From assembly GCA_030535245.1 (NCBI GenBank), contig JAUNBJ010000020.1, forward strand, positions 1 through 42,140: DNA of 42,140 nt, read 5' to 3'. A program made the position numbers and the translations under genes. The stretch is from Planctomycetia bacterium. Lineage in GTDB: Bacteria > Planctomycetota > Planctomycetia > Pirellulales > Thermoguttaceae. Below the pieces are notes generated by a model, which was not told where the DNA came from, did no database searches, and was given only the letters and a program-made list of their open reading frames with translations. This document shows, piece by piece, positions 16,593 through 25,579 of this stretch (the first letter of the stretch is position 1; the number at the start of each line of letters is the position of its first letter).

Positions 16593-17576
16593 TCAGGGGG
16601 TGATTTTTCCCCAGAGGATTTGCCCGGTTTCAGCCGAAACGTGAATTTCCATACCGGGGATTTTCACGGTCAGTGTCGTGGCGTCGTGGGTCAGCGGAAC
16701 ATGCAGGACGGTGCCGTGCGTTTCGGCATGAAAGAGAAACGTACGGGCCACCGGTGTTCCGGTATCGGCGTCGAAGGCGGCCAGATAAAAGCGTCGCGGC
16801 GTCGTCAGCGCGACCATCGGCACCCAGAAATTTCCCCGTACGCGGCACGGTTTGCCAACAAATGCCCAGTCGGGCGATTCCGGCTCGGCCAACCAAAGCA
16901 GCCGTCCGTCGGCGTTTAAGTCCAACGCGACCAAATACCCTTGTGGACGCATTTCCCGTTCGTCGTCCGGCCACACGACGACGTTCGTCCCCATGCGACA
17001 GACCAACGGCGAGGTCGTCGCCCGAATTTCGCGTCGGGGATTCTCCTTCTCGTCCCATTTCCGCGACGGCAACAGCGTTCCCCAGAGTTCCTCCGGAAGC
17101 AAATCCTGAAAAATCACCTGTCCGTTCGCGTTTTGAATGCGTGTCAGGGAAACCTGAAAGACCTGCGCGTGGGGCAACAGATTTTCGGACGGTTCCGGGA
17201 TGTTTTCGGCGGGAATCTTCCCCGGATACGCGTAACGCCACTTTTGTAGCGTGATGCCCGAACAGGGACGCGTGCCCAACCGCAGACGGATTGCCTCATC
17301 CATCCATTTATCCCAGGCTTCCTTTTTGGCGCCTTGTAACTGTTCCAGATACCGACGGCAGATGGCGTGGACGGGAAGAAAAATTTCCCCGTCGCGAACC
17401 ATCTGTTCCCCATGGAGCGTTCGGAAACGGTCCAATTCCGGAAAGGAAAGTTTGTCTAAATTCTCCAAAACAGCCATTTTATCTTCGGGCAAGGTGTCCC
17501 AACGTACAGCGGTAAGGGAATCGGACGCGGCCCACAGGAGCGTTGGAAAACAGTACAGCAGAAATCCCCATCTCAT
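16593..17576 (-). CDS. Secreted PQQ-like/beta-propeller-type hypothetical protein, 327 aa
   Basis: The ATG at 17576 overlaps the stop of the upstream gene in an ATGA, so the two are translationally coupled; a longer frame reaching 17870 is only the shadow of that gene. A short signal peptide (MRWGFLLYCFPTLLWAA) predicts export. The C-terminal half has strand-rich segments ending in aspartate-turn motifs (LVALDLNADGRLLWLA, AAFDADTGTPVARTF, VSAETGQILWG) typical of PQQ-binding-like propeller repeats. There are too few blades for a complete propeller. No catalytic residues are evident. It probably works with the STN membrane protein encoded just before it. Confidence 0.7.
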   Translation of the reverse strand: MRWGFLLYCFPTLLWAASDSLTAVRWDTLPEDKMAVLENLDKLSFPELDRFRTLHGEQMVRDGEIFLPVHAICRRYLEQLQGAKKEAWDKWMDEAIRLRLGTRPCSGITLQKWRYAYPGKIPAENIPEPSENLLPHAQVFQVSLTRIQNANGQVIFQDLLPEELWGTLLPSRKWDEKENPRREIRATTSPLVCRMGTNVVVWPDDEREMRPQGYLVALDLNADGRLLWLAEPESPDWAFVGKPCRVRGNFWVPMVALTTPRRFYLAAFDADTGTPVARTFLFHAETHGTVLHVPLTHDATTLTVKIPGMEIHVSAETGQILWGKITP

Positions 17577-19861
17577 TCGTCGGCGACCTCCTTCCTGCCG
17601 CGACCGACACGGGACTGTTCGCGGTATTGGTTCAGGAAGCGGTAAATTTGGAACTGGACGCCGGGACTTTGCAGGACAATCAGCGAGCGGCTGGGGATGT
17701 CGAACACCATCTCCCCTGCTCCACCGGCGCGACGCCAGCTTTTCGGTGCGATTTTTTGTTTCATGTTGTCGAGAAAGACTTTCGCCGCCTCCGGTTTCGC
17801 GAACAGGTCGCCGACGAAATAGAATTCCAGCGTCCGTTTTCCCAGTGCCGCCTGGGGGGTGGTCAGGCAAAAGACGTTGGCCTTCACCGGATAGCAGACC
17901 AGCGGAAAATCCTTCATGACGTCGGAAACGGCATTCTGGAAAGAGATGTTTTCAAACTGGTACGCCACGCGCATGTCGAGGACGTTTTGGGGTAAATCTT
18001 TCGTTTTCCCGTCGTAACCGGGGACTTTGGCGTCGAAAATCAGGTCGCGGACGGAAACCTGGGCGACGGCCTGTTCCTCGATGATCAATCGCACATTGGC
18101 GGCACGGCAGATCGTTTCCAGTGCCTTTCGCAGCGTGGTTCCGTCTCCAAAATCGCACTGAACCGGCGTTTCGCACGCTTTTTTCGACCGTTCCCAAAGG
18201 GAGGTGGCTACCGCGTCGGCAAGTGCCGTACCATCCTGCTTGCCCCGTGGAAATTCCTCACCGGCAGCGTGCAGGCCCCGCTGTGGAATCTTTCTTGCGT
18301 GACGCAGTTTGTCGCAGAAAAGCTCGATTTCCTGGTGCATGGCGGGATATTGCCGGATTTGAATCCGTGAGGGGCCACGGTTCGACACCACGCGTCCAAA
18401 ACCGCCGCACCTTTCCCACGTGCCGGGGTGGACGAACGTCTGGATGAAGTCGAGCAATTCGAGGATACCGCGTTTGGCACGGCTTGCGTCGTTTGGCCCG
18501 GAGGAGGCCAAATCGCTGAAATCGAACGTTTCCAACGTCTTGTCCTCGCCGGCGCCCACCGAATAGCGGTAGATTTCCACGGCATCCAGATCGGCAATCT
18601 TCAGGCCCTGTTTGTTCGGTAAAAGACCGAGCTGCCGGGAAGCCAACGCGGTGTCCAACGCCTCCCGCACGGTGGTTTTTCCGAGATTCAGCGAAATCGG
18701 CGTCGTTGTTTCCACCCCCAGTTCCTTGAGCTTCTTCCAATCGGCGTAGATCGAGATTCCCGAAAGCCGCGAACCAAATTTCAGCCATGCGGTCAGCGGA
18801 CGCTCCGTCGCCGTCACCCCTTCCAGCGGAACGTCCAACGCCTGGGCCGTCGCCTCGGCAAGGTATTCCTTTTCCGGTCGGGGAATTGCCACCGACAAGA
18901 CCGGAGCCGCCCCGGCCTCCTGCGCTTCCGGTTCCGGCTCCGAACGTGCCGCGTCGGGGGGAGCGTTCGGAGCGGGGGCCTTTTGGGAAAGGGAATCTTC
19001 CTCAAACTCGACCCCCCCGGAACGTCGTGTGAACGTCAATGCCTCCACGTCGTTTTCCTTTGCCGCCGGTTCTTTTGCTTCGGTTTCCTGCGATTCCTCA
19101 GGCGACGTTTCCGACGTTGGCGCTACTGTGGGCTTTGCCGCCGTTTCTTCCGCTGCCGGCGTCCTGTCCGATTCCGGTTCCACCTCCCCGGAGAGCAATT
19201 TACCCATTTCGCTCTGGAAAACCGACGTTTCCTCCTCGGTTTCCTCCACGACCGGCTCCTCGGAAACGCCCGGTTCCGGAACGTCGTTTGCGTGGGTTTC
19301 GTCGGACGTTGGCGGTTCGTTTTCCTCCTCGTTTGCCGGTACCTGAATGGCCAACGACCCGTCCGAAACCTCCGCCGTTTCCCGATTGGAAGAACATCCA
19401 CGGGAAAGGAGCAGAAAAAGCGTCGCCGCAATCAAAAAAATCCCCAGCGCAATCCCCCCCATCCCCAGCAACATGCGAGAAAGCGGGATTTCGTCCACGT
19501 CGTCCTCGGAAAGCGTCGTTGGGGGTTGGGGAACCGGCACCTCCCGAACCTCTTGCGGCGGCGGGGGCGGAACCTGAGGCATCGACTTTACCGGCGGCGG
19601 GGGCGGGGGCGGAACTTGCAGCGACGGAACTTGTGGGGGCGCAGCTTGTGGCGGCGTGGGGGGAACCGACGCATCCGATTCCGCTCCCTTTAACCGCTTG
19701 GATTCCGATGCGGTTTCCGTGGACGCGTCCCCCTCCCTTTGAACCAGAACCATGCTCCCGCACTTGGGACAGGGAACGATCTGCCCGATTAAATCTTCCC
19801 TTGAAAACCGCAGACGGGATTCGCAGGTCGGACATTGGATAAAAAAAAGGGGCTCTTTCAT
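17573..19861 (-). CDS. Zinc-ribbon, single-span membrane protein with STN-like domains, 762 aa
   Basis: A cytoplasmic zinc ribbon uses C10-x2-C13 and C31-x2-C34. A Pro-rich stretch (65-115) leads to one membrane span at about 131-153 and then a Glu/Pro-rich acidic linker to about 320. Residues 354-425 resemble an STN domain (RPLTAWLKFGSRLSGISIYA ... TVREALDTALASRQLGLL), and a second similar unit is near 568-610 (TTLRKALETICRAANVRLII). This order, zinc ribbon, Pro-rich linker, helix, extracytoplasmic domain, recurs in planctomycete proteins of unknown role. STN domains usually act in protein-protein contact. Downstream coupling to the PQQ-like protein suggests a joint envelope function. Confidence 0.8.
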   Translation of the reverse strand: MKEPLFFIQCPTCESRLRFSREDLIGQIVPCPKCGSMVLVQREGDASTETASESKRLKGAESDASVPPTPPQAAPPQVPSLQVPPPPPPPVKSMPQVPPPPPQEVREVPVPQPPTTLSEDDVDEIPLSRMLLGMGGIALGIFLIAATLFLLLSRGCSSNRETAEVSDGSLAIQVPANEEENEPPTSDETHANDVPEPGVSEEPVVEETEEETSVFQSEMGKLLSGEVEPESDRTPAAEETAAKPTVAPTSETSPEESQETEAKEPAAKENDVEALTFTRRSGGVEFEEDSLSQKAPAPNAPPDAARSEPEPEAQEAGAAPVLSVAIPRPEKEYLAEATAQALDVPLEGVTATERPLTAWLKFGSRLSGISIYADWKKLKELGVETTTPISLNLGKTTVREALDTALASRQLGLLPNKQGLKIADLDAVEIYRYSVGAGEDKTLETFDFSDLASSGPNDASRAKRGILELLDFIQTFVHPGTWERCGGFGRVVSNRGPSRIQIRQYPAMHQEIELFCDKLRHARKIPQRGLHAAGEEFPRGKQDGTALADAVATSLWERSKKACETPVQCDFGDGTTLRKALETICRAANVRLIIEEQAVAQVSVRDLIFDAKVPGYDGKTKDLPQNVLDMRVAYQFENISFQNAVSDVMKDFPLVCYPVKANVFCLTTPQAALGKRTLEFYFVGDLFAKPEAAKVFLDNMKQKIAPKSWRRAGGAGEMVFDIPSRSLIVLQSPGVQFQIYRFLNQYREQSRVGRGRKEVADE

Positions 19862-19942
19862 GACACGTTTTGAACTTTCCGTAGGTTCCCTGCTTTCGCT
19901 AAATCGTTTACCATTTGTTTTCCCCGCAAAGCGACACGGTTC

Positions 19943-20368
19943 CTATTCCCTGTACGTCGCCCGGCACTTCGGTGTTTCCCAGATCGAAACTTCCACCACC
20001 GGCAACCCCAGGTTCTGCGCCTTCTCGAACAGCATGTGTGCGATGTTCTCCGCCGTCGGGCTGGATGCCATGACCACGACCTCCTCCCCCGCCTGCCGGA
20101 GTGCTTCCACCAGCGGATCCCCCTCCTCAAGCAACGTGTGATGATCCAGATTTTCGTCGATCCACCGCTCAAACGTCTCGCGGATTTCCCCGAAATCCAG
20201 AACCATTCCCTGCGTGTTGAGCGGCGCCGACAAGAGAATCCGCACCCGTCCGTTGTGTCCGTGCAGACGCCGACACCTTCCGGGATGGTGCAGCAGACGA
20301 TGACCATAACAAAATTGCGTTTCGCGGGAAATGGTAAACATGGGTGGATGGTGGATAAAGGGGTTCAT
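19943..20368 (-). CDS. queD: 6-pyruvoyl-tetrahydropterin synthase / 6-carboxytetrahydropterin synthase family protein
   Basis: Members of this fold convert dihydroneopterin triphosphate to 6-carboxytetrahydropterin (QueD, queuosine pathway) or a related pterin. The zinc ligands are H23, H36 and H38 (GH; C32-x3-HGH). C32 is the expected catalytic cysteine, with D75-H76-H77 and E131 in IWETPKC completing the site. Length is 141 aa; an internal ATG at 20341 could give 132 aa, and neither start has a strong ribosome site. No other queuosine genes are nearby. It follows a lipoprotein gene by 24 bp. The QueD symbol is an inference from the family. Confidence 0.85.
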   Translation of the reverse strand: MNPFIHHPPMFTISRETQFCYGHRLLHHPGRCRRLHGHNGRVRILLSAPLNTQGMVLDFGEIRETFERWIDENLDHHTLLEEGDPLVEALRQAGEEVVVMASSPTAENIAHMLFEKAQNLGLPVVEVSIWETPKCRATYRE

Positions 20369-20392
20369 GGAATGGGAGCTTGCCCGGAGCCG

Positions 20393-21019
20393 TTATTGTG
20401 CGGCCCCCAGACGCCCCTGAAGCTGCCGTAGGATTTCCTGCTCCAGAGCCACGTCGCGGCCCTGCGGAATCCAGCCTTCCCGGTAATTACGAACGGCAAT
20501 CGGGTCGTTGACGTCGGGAATATCGGTGTCCAGACGGTACGTGGCGGAGGGGAATTGCGTGGAACTGGGCTTGGCAAGGTCCTCCAGCTCTTTCTCCACC
20601 CGAACGTCGATGGTGTACGCGTTGCCGAGGGAACGTACCCGAACGCTGGCAATCCGGCGAATCGTCTGAAGCGTCGCTTCCTTGCGTTCTTCGTGATTCA
20701 CGCTGTCCCGTCGCCATGGCTCAAAATAGGTCGCCCCGATCTGCGGATACGTTTTCAGCAATCCTTCCGTAATGATGTTGCCATTTCTCTGACAGGGATA
20801 TTCGTTTTCGATCCGGTCAAAATAAAGACGGACGACATCCACCACCGTTTCCCAGACCTGATACGGATCACACCCCCGTACGGTCGTTGTGCTGGGGGGG
20901 ACACTGTACAGCGAAGGCCCCTGCTGCCCCTTGACGCACGGCGAAGTCGGTTGCAGGCTCTGACAGCCCGCCGCCGCCAGCGCCGCGAAAACGATGATAT
21001 AAACGGAGAATCGATTCAT
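20393..21019 (-). CDS. Small lipoprotein, 208 aa, unknown function
   Basis: The start at 21019 gives a clean lipoprotein signal peptide with lipobox AAAGC (C19); a longer frame to 21187 would hide it. The mature part is mixed alpha/beta, includes a segment VWETVVDVVRLYFDRIENEY, and is rich in Arg and Tyr, without a catalytic motif that I recognise. It probably sits in the cell envelope facing the periplasm-like space. It is divergent from the rhomboid gene and heads a minus-strand run with queD and the STN protein. Confidence 0.8.
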   Translation of the reverse strand: MNRFSVYIIVFAALAAAGCQSLQPTSPCVKGQQGPSLYSVPPSTTTVRGCDPYQVWETVVDVVRLYFDRIENEYPCQRNGNIITEGLLKTYPQIGATYFEPWRRDSVNHEERKEATLQTIRRIASVRVRSLGNAYTIDVRVEKELEDLAKPSSTQFPSATYRLDTDIPDVNDPIAVRNYREGWIPQGRDVALEQEILRQLQGRLGAAQ

Positions 21020-21110
21020 AATCCCTACTTTAACCGATTCCCCTCTTTTTGGCAAGAGCAATCTTTCGGCATAAAACCGTAAGTTATCGCTTCCAGGCTG
21101 CGGGTTTTTA

Positions 21111-21138
21111 TTGACAACCGATGGAAAAAACGTATAAT
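21111..21138 (+). promoter_or_regulatory. Consensus promoter of the rhomboid gene
   Basis: Perfect TTGACA (21111-21116) and perfect TATAAT (21133-21138) lie 16 bp apart. An in-frame ATG at 21121 falls between the two boxes and cannot be in the main transcript, which fixes the start codon at 21208. Confidence 0.85.
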
Positions 21139-21207
21139 ATCTGGCATGGGGTGTCACAGGCAAACGTTCCTTGGGATGTTCTGTCAATCACATTTGGGAG
21201 GAAGCTC

Positions 21208-22323
21208 ATGGAATCGTTCTCATACCGAATTGTTTTACTGAAAGACGAATCGCAGGCGGCGAAAGCCGAGAAAGTGCGTCCCCAAGCGACCCTGACGTTC
21301 GCCGACGGGTGCGTGACAATTGAAGGGGCGTATCTCAGCACCTCTTTCGCGTTGGAAAAAACGATTTACCAGACCTATCCCATGACCGCATTGGGGGCGG
21401 TACGTCAGCTCCAGGGACGGTTGTTTCAGTTTTCCCATAGGGTGGATGGGGAGACGGTCGAAACGTTTTTTGCCCTGGCGAAAACCGAGGAGGAAGCACG
21501 GATTATCGTCGGGTTTCTTACGGGGAATTTGCCCGATGCACTCCTGGAAGTGATCGAAAAATATCAGGAAAAACGAAACCAATCGCAGCAATTCATGCAA
21601 AAAGTCGTCGAGTCGGTTCCCATACCGTTCGTGACTTGGTGCATTTTCGGCCTCTGTACGCTGATTTTTCTGGGAATGGTAATTCTTTCGTATGGGGAAT
21701 CGCTAACCTCCCCTACGGTGGAAATCCTGCTTCTGTTGGGTGCGGATTACGGCCCACTAACCCTTTACGGAGAGGAATGGCGACTTTTGACGAGTGCTTT
21801 CGTGCATATTGGAACCTTTCATTTCCTGTTCAACATGCTGATTTTACTGCAATCGGGAGATTTGATAGAACGGCTGTACGGACACTTCACGTTCGCGGTG
21901 ATTTACATCGGTTCGGCAGTGACGGGGAGCCTTTTATCGCTGACGTTTCAGCCTGTCGTTGTTTCCGCCGGAGCGTCCGGGGCCATTTTTGGGATTTATG
22001 GTGCGTTGGTGGCGTATTATCTGTGCCATTGCAGGCAATTGCCGGTCATCCTGTTCGAGGGAGTTTTCAAAGGTTCCCTGGCATTCATTGCGTACAATCT
22101 TTTTTTCGGAGCCATCGTTCCCGGAATCAACAATTGGGCACACCTGGGGGGGCTTCTTGGAGGGTTCCTGTTTGGACTGGTGGGCTGCATTCCGTCGTCA
22201 TACGATGAATTTCCATGCCGTGGCCATGCCCCGCTGCGTGGTCTTTTGTTGGTTTCGGTCGTTGCTCTGGTCACGTGGGGCGGACTCTGCTTTCTTTGGG
22301 AGTGGACGAAACTGGTAGAATAA
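21208..22323 (+). CDS. Rhomboid-family intramembrane serine protease, 371 aa
   Basis: Rhomboids cleave membrane-spanning substrates within the bilayer. The soluble N-terminal part (1 to about 130) is of unknown fold. Six or more hydrophobic segments follow from about 140. Catalytic Ser257 lies in GASGA and His312 in NWAHLGG. The upstream H205-F-L-F-N209 motif, which builds the oxyanion site, is present. All active-site residues are therefore intact. GGGAGGA lies seven bases before the ATG at 21208. The substrate is unknown. A family A repeat arm begins five bases after the stop. Confidence 0.92.
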   Translation: MESFSYRIVLLKDESQAAKAEKVRPQATLTFADGCVTIEGAYLSTSFALEKTIYQTYPMTALGAVRQLQGRLFQFSHRVDGETVETFFALAKTEEEARIIVGFLTGNLPDALLEVIEKYQEKRNQSQQFMQKVVESVPIPFVTWCIFGLCTLIFLGMVILSYGESLTSPTVEILLLLGADYGPLTLYGEEWRLLTSAFVHIGTFHFLFNMLILLQSGDLIERLYGHFTFAVIYIGSAVTGSLLSLTFQPVVVSAGASGAIFGIYGALVAYYLCHCRQLPVILFEGVFKGSLAFIAYNLFFGAIVPGINNWAHLGGLLGGFLFGLVGCIPSSYDEFPCRGHAPLRGLLLVSVVALVTWGGLCFLWEWTKLVE

Positions 22324-22327
22324 AACA

Positions 22328-22371
22328 ACTTATGTCGCCTTGTCGGAAAGCGTAAATCCCTCGTTTTGGCC
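22328..22371. repeat. Family A repeat, internal arm only
   Basis: The segment from ACTTATGTC to GTTTTGGCC is about 90% identical (38 of 42 by eye) to the reverse complement of 1739-1780. Only one arm of the large palindrome is present here. It starts five bases after the rhomboid stop codon, so it again marks a gene 3' end. Confidence 0.75.
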
Positions 22372-22429
22372 CAGGGGAACGGTTTTAAACGCGGCTTGTG
22401 AAAAACTGAAAAATTTTTTCTCCACCCCC

Positions 22430-22457
22430 TTGACAGTCATGCGATCCTGGCTATACT
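22430..22457 (+). promoter_or_regulatory. Promoter of the adhE-hydrogenase operon
   Basis: TTGACA (22430-22435) and TATACT (22452-22457) are 16 bp apart. The predicted start near 22464 leaves a leader of about 110 nt rich in palindromes before the adhE ATG. Confidence 0.8.
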
Positions 22458-22471
22458 ACCGTATAGATAAT

Positions 22472-22540
22472 TTGTTATCGATAACAACCTACCGATAACG
22501 ATTTATCTTTTAACCGTGAATCAGTATTTTTGTATCGATA
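22472..22540. promoter_or_regulatory. Palindromic operator-like region in the adhE leader
   Basis: TTGTTATCGATAACAA (22472-22487) is a perfect 16-bp palindrome just after the predicted start site. Related half-sites follow: CCGATAACG (22492-22500) and TATCGATA (22533-22540). The TTGTTA...TAACAA arms recall sites of Rex, the NADH-responsive repressor that controls adhE and hydrogenase genes in many anaerobes, but Rex sites are usually 18 bp or longer. The identity of the regulator is therefore open. Confidence 0.55.
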
Positions 22541-22573
22541 AGTTTTTAACATTTTTGCGAAAGGAGGCCGACG

Positions 22574-25228
22574 ATGGCCAAGAAAGAGGAAAAAAATGTG
22601 CAGCAGGCTCAAGTCGTTGCAGACGAGAAGGCGTTGCGGGACGAAGCGGATCGGAAGAATCTGGATCAGGTAATCGCGCGGGTTCAGGCGGCTCAGCGGG
22701 TTTACGCGACCTACACGCAGAAGCAGGTGGACGACATTTTCCGTGCGGCGGCGCTGGCGGCGAACGAGGCGCGGATTCCGTTGGCAAAAATGGCGGTGGA
22801 GGAAACCGGCATGGGGGTCGTCGAGGACAAGGTGTTGAAGAATCACTTTGCGTCCGAGATGGTTTACAATAAGTACAAAAATGAAAAGACCTGTGGCGAG
22901 ATTGAGTTCGACGAGGCGTTTGGGATCATCAAGGTGGCGGAGCCGGTGGGGATCATTGCGGGAATCGTGCCGACGACGAACCCGACTTCGACGGCGATTT
23001 TCAAGTCGCTTTTGGCGTTAAAGACCCGGAACGCGATCATTTTCAGCCCGCATCCCCGTGCGAAGAAAAGCACGATTGCGGCGGCGAGGATCGTGTTGGA
23101 CGCAGCGGTGGCGGCGGGTGCTCCGCGGGATATTATCGGGTGGATTGAGGAGCCGAGTGTTGCGCAAAGCCAGCACCTGATGTCGCACAAGTCGATCAGC
23201 CTGATTCTGGCGACCGGCGGGCCGGGGATGGTGAAAGCGGCGTATTCGAGTGGCGTACCGGCGCTTGGCGTGGGGCCGGGGAACACACCGGCGGTGATGG
23301 ACGAGACGTGCGATATTCAGATGGCGGTCAGCTCGGTCATTCAGAGCAAAACGTTCGACAACGGCATGATTTGCGCTTCGGAACAGTCGGTCGTGGTGGT
23401 GGACGCCATTTACGAGGAGGTAAAAAAGGAATTTATCAAACGAGGCGCGTATATTTTAACGAAGGCGGAAGCGGACAAGGTGGCGAAAGTCATCGTGGTG
23501 GATGGGAAGCTGAATCCGAACATCGTGGGGCAAAGTGCGGTAAAGATCGCGGCAATGGCGGGGCTGAAACTTCCGGAGTATATTAAGGTGCTGTTGGGCG
23601 AAACCGACGGCGTGGGGCCGGATTATCCGTTCAGCGTGGAGAAGCTGTCGCCCATCCTTGCGTTGTATCGGGAAAAGAATTACGACGACGCGGTGAATCG
23701 TGCCCAGCAGCTTTTGGATTTCGGCGGCCTGGGGCATACGAGCGTCCTTTACACCGACCCGCACAATCTCGATCGAATCGAGAAGTTCGGCGAGCTGACC
23801 AAGACCTGCCGTACGCTGATTAACATGCCGTCCAGCCAGGGCGCGATCGGGGACATGTTCAACTTTGCGTTGGATCCGTCGCTGACGTTGGGCTGCGGGA
23901 CGTGGGGCGGCAACTCGGTGAGCCAGAACGTAACGCCGAAGCACCTGCTGAACATCAAGACGATCGCCGAGCGACGCGAGAACATGCTCTGGTTCCGGGT
24001 GCCGAAAAGGGTGTACTTCAAATTCGGCTGCTTGCAGGAAGCGCTGCGTGACCTGAAAGAGGACGGACGCAAACGGGCGTTTATCGTGACGGATCGGTTC
24101 CTGTACGAATCGGGAGTGATTCAGGGGCTGATGGAGAAACTGGAGGAGATGGATATTAAATTCGAGGTCTTTTGCGACGTGGAGCCGGATCCGACGTTGG
24201 GGTGTGCGTACAAGGGGCTGGAACGGATGAAGGCGTTCAATCCCGACACGATCATTGCCATTGGGGGAGGCTCGCCGATGGATGCGGCCAAGATCATGTG
24301 GCTGCTGTTTGAGCACCCGGACGTGCAGTTCGAGGACATTGCCATGCGGTTCATGGACATTCGCAAACGGGTTTACAAGTTCCCGAAACTGGGGACGAAA
24401 GCGACGTTGGTGGCGATTCCGACCACATCGGGAACCGGTTCGGAGGTGACGCCGTTTGCGGTGATTACGGACGAAAAGACCGGAAACAAGTACCCGCTGG
24501 CCGATTATGAATTGACGCCCGACATGGCGATTGTCGATACGAAGCTGGTGATGAAGATGCCGAAGAAACTGACCAGCTACAGCGGTTTGGACGTGCTGGT
24601 ACATGCTTTGGAGGCACGCGTTTCGATCATGGCAAGCGAATATACCAACGCCATGGCGAAGGAAGCGGCCCGGCTGATTTTCAAGTATTTGCCCACGGCG
24701 TACGAGGAACCGGACAACGAAAAGGCGCGGGAGAAGGTTCACCATGCTTCGACGATGGCGGGGATGGCGTTTGCGAATGCGTTTTTGGGACTGTGCCACT
24801 CGATGGCGCACAAGCTGGGTGCCCAGTTCCACGTTCCGCACGGGCTGGCCAACGCGTTTTTGATTGGGCATGTGATTCGGTACAACGGCACGGGAAAACC
24901 GACGCGTCAGGGGACGTTTTCGCAGTACAAACACCCGGAAGCGAAGGAACGTTATGCGGACATGGCCGACTATTTGCAGTTGACCACGCCCGACATGACC
25001 CCGGAGCAGCGGGTGGAAGCGTTGATTGCCGCGATTGAAAACCTCAAGAAGCGGCTGAATATACCCGATACCATTCAGGAGTATGGCATCCCGGAGAAGG
25101 ATTTCCTGGCCGCGCTGGATACGCTTTCGGAGAATGCCTTCGACGACCAGTGCACAGGGGCCAATCCGCGATACCCGCTCATTTCGGAGATTCGTGAGAT
25201 TTTCCTGAAGACGTACTACGGGAAATGA
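22574..25228 (+). CDS. adhE: Bifunctional acetaldehyde-CoA / alcohol dehydrogenase
   Basis: AdhE reduces acetyl-CoA to acetaldehyde and then ethanol, consuming two NADH, and normally forms cytoplasmic filaments called spirosomes. Residues about 25-450 are the aldehyde dehydrogenase half with catalytic C267 in NGMICASE. Residues about 480-880 are the iron-dependent alcohol dehydrogenase with GGGSPMDAAK (564-573) and iron ligands D673, H677, H742 and H756. At 884 aa it is close to the E. coli length of 891. A strong AAGGAGG site precedes the ATG. It is the first gene of an apparent operon with the hydrogenase module. The palindromic leader suggests redox control. Confidence 0.97.
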   Translation: MAKKEEKNVQQAQVVADEKALRDEADRKNLDQVIARVQAAQRVYATYTQKQVDDIFRAAALAANEARIPLAKMAVEETGMGVVEDKVLKNHFASEMVYNKYKNEKTCGEIEFDEAFGIIKVAEPVGIIAGIVPTTNPTSTAIFKSLLALKTRNAIIFSPHPRAKKSTIAAARIVLDAAVAAGAPRDIIGWIEEPSVAQSQHLMSHKSISLILATGGPGMVKAAYSSGVPALGVGPGNTPAVMDETCDIQMAVSSVIQSKTFDNGMICASEQSVVVVDAIYEEVKKEFIKRGAYILTKAEADKVAKVIVVDGKLNPNIVGQSAVKIAAMAGLKLPEYIKVLLGETDGVGPDYPFSVEKLSPILALYREKNYDDAVNRAQQLLDFGGLGHTSVLYTDPHNLDRIEKFGELTKTCRTLINMPSSQGAIGDMFNFALDPSLTLGCGTWGGNSVSQNVTPKHLLNIKTIAERRENMLWFRVPKRVYFKFGCLQEALRDLKEDGRKRAFIVTDRFLYESGVIQGLMEKLEEMDIKFEVFCDVEPDPTLGCAYKGLERMKAFNPDTIIAIGGGSPMDAAKIMWLLFEHPDVQFEDIAMRFMDIRKRVYKFPKLGTKATLVAIPTTSGTGSEVTPFAVITDEKTGNKYPLADYELTPDMAIVDTKLVMKMPKKLTSYSGLDVLVHALEARVSIMASEYTNAMAKEAARLIFKYLPTAYEEPDNEKAREKVHHASTMAGMAFANAFLGLCHSMAHKLGAQFHVPHGLANAFLIGHVIRYNGTGKPTRQGTFSQYKHPEAKERYADMADYLQLTTPDMTPEQRVEALIAAIENLKKRLNIPDTIQEYGIPEKDFLAALDTLSENAFDDQCTGANPRYPLISEIREIFLKTYYGK

Positions 25229-25240
25229 TGGATAAAGTGG

Positions 25241-25272
25241 GCTGCCGTATCGTCGAAAGGCGGTACGGCAGC
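25241..25272 (+). terminator. Hairpin after adhE (attenuator or processing site)
   Basis: GCTGCCGTA (25241-25249) pairs perfectly with TACGGCAGC (25264-25272). No T-run follows, so full termination is doubtful. It may lower or stabilise expression between adhE and the hydrogenase genes. No separate promoter is visible before 25316. Confidence 0.5.
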
Positions 25273-25315
25273 ACCCTCTCTTGAGGTGGGACTGTTTTCC
25301 GGATGGTGGGCTGTG

Positions 25316-25579
25316 ATGATACCGCGTATTGAAATTTGCATTGGAAGTTCCTGTTTTTCCCGTGGAAACGCGAAGAACGTGGAGCTTGTAGAGAAGTATC
25401 TGGCGGAGCGTGGGCTTCAGGACGAGGTGGACGTTGCGCTTTGCGGGAAGCTGTGTACGGGTCTCTGTCCGCATGGGCCGGTAGTGACGGTGGACGGGAA
25501 GGTTTACAAACAGGTCGATCGCGGCATGATGTTGGAAATTCTGAGGGATTGCCTGGAACGGAAAAAAGGGGTGGAATGA
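25316..25579 (+). CDS. Thioredoxin-fold [2Fe-2S] ferredoxin-like protein, 87 aa
   Basis: The cysteine pattern C8-x4-C13 and C43-x3-C47 (then C51) matches the NuoE/HydC-type [2Fe-2S] ferredoxin. The fold is suggested by the N-terminal strand IEICIGSSC and the loop ALCGKLC. Such proteins shuttle electrons to or from hydrogenase complexes in the cytoplasm. Its stop overlaps the start of the sensory hydrogenase in an ATGA, so production should be stoichiometrically linked. No flavoprotein (NuoF/HydB) partner is in the window. The start at 25316 fits the family N-terminus. Confidence 0.85.
   Translation: MIPRIEICIGSSCFSRGNAKNVELVEKYLAERGLQDEVDVALCGKLCTGLCPHGPVVTVDGKVYKQVDRGMMLEILRDCLERKKGVE

Noticed and set aside
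21121..21207. Upstream ATG for the rhomboid gene
   Set aside because: It lies between the -35 and -10 boxes of a consensus promoter, and the ATG at 21208 has a strong ribosome site.
23456..25474. Long minus-strand open frame of 672 aa opposite adhE
   Set aside because: It is the mirror frame of a well-supported gene, Arg/His/Gln-rich, without domain motifs.
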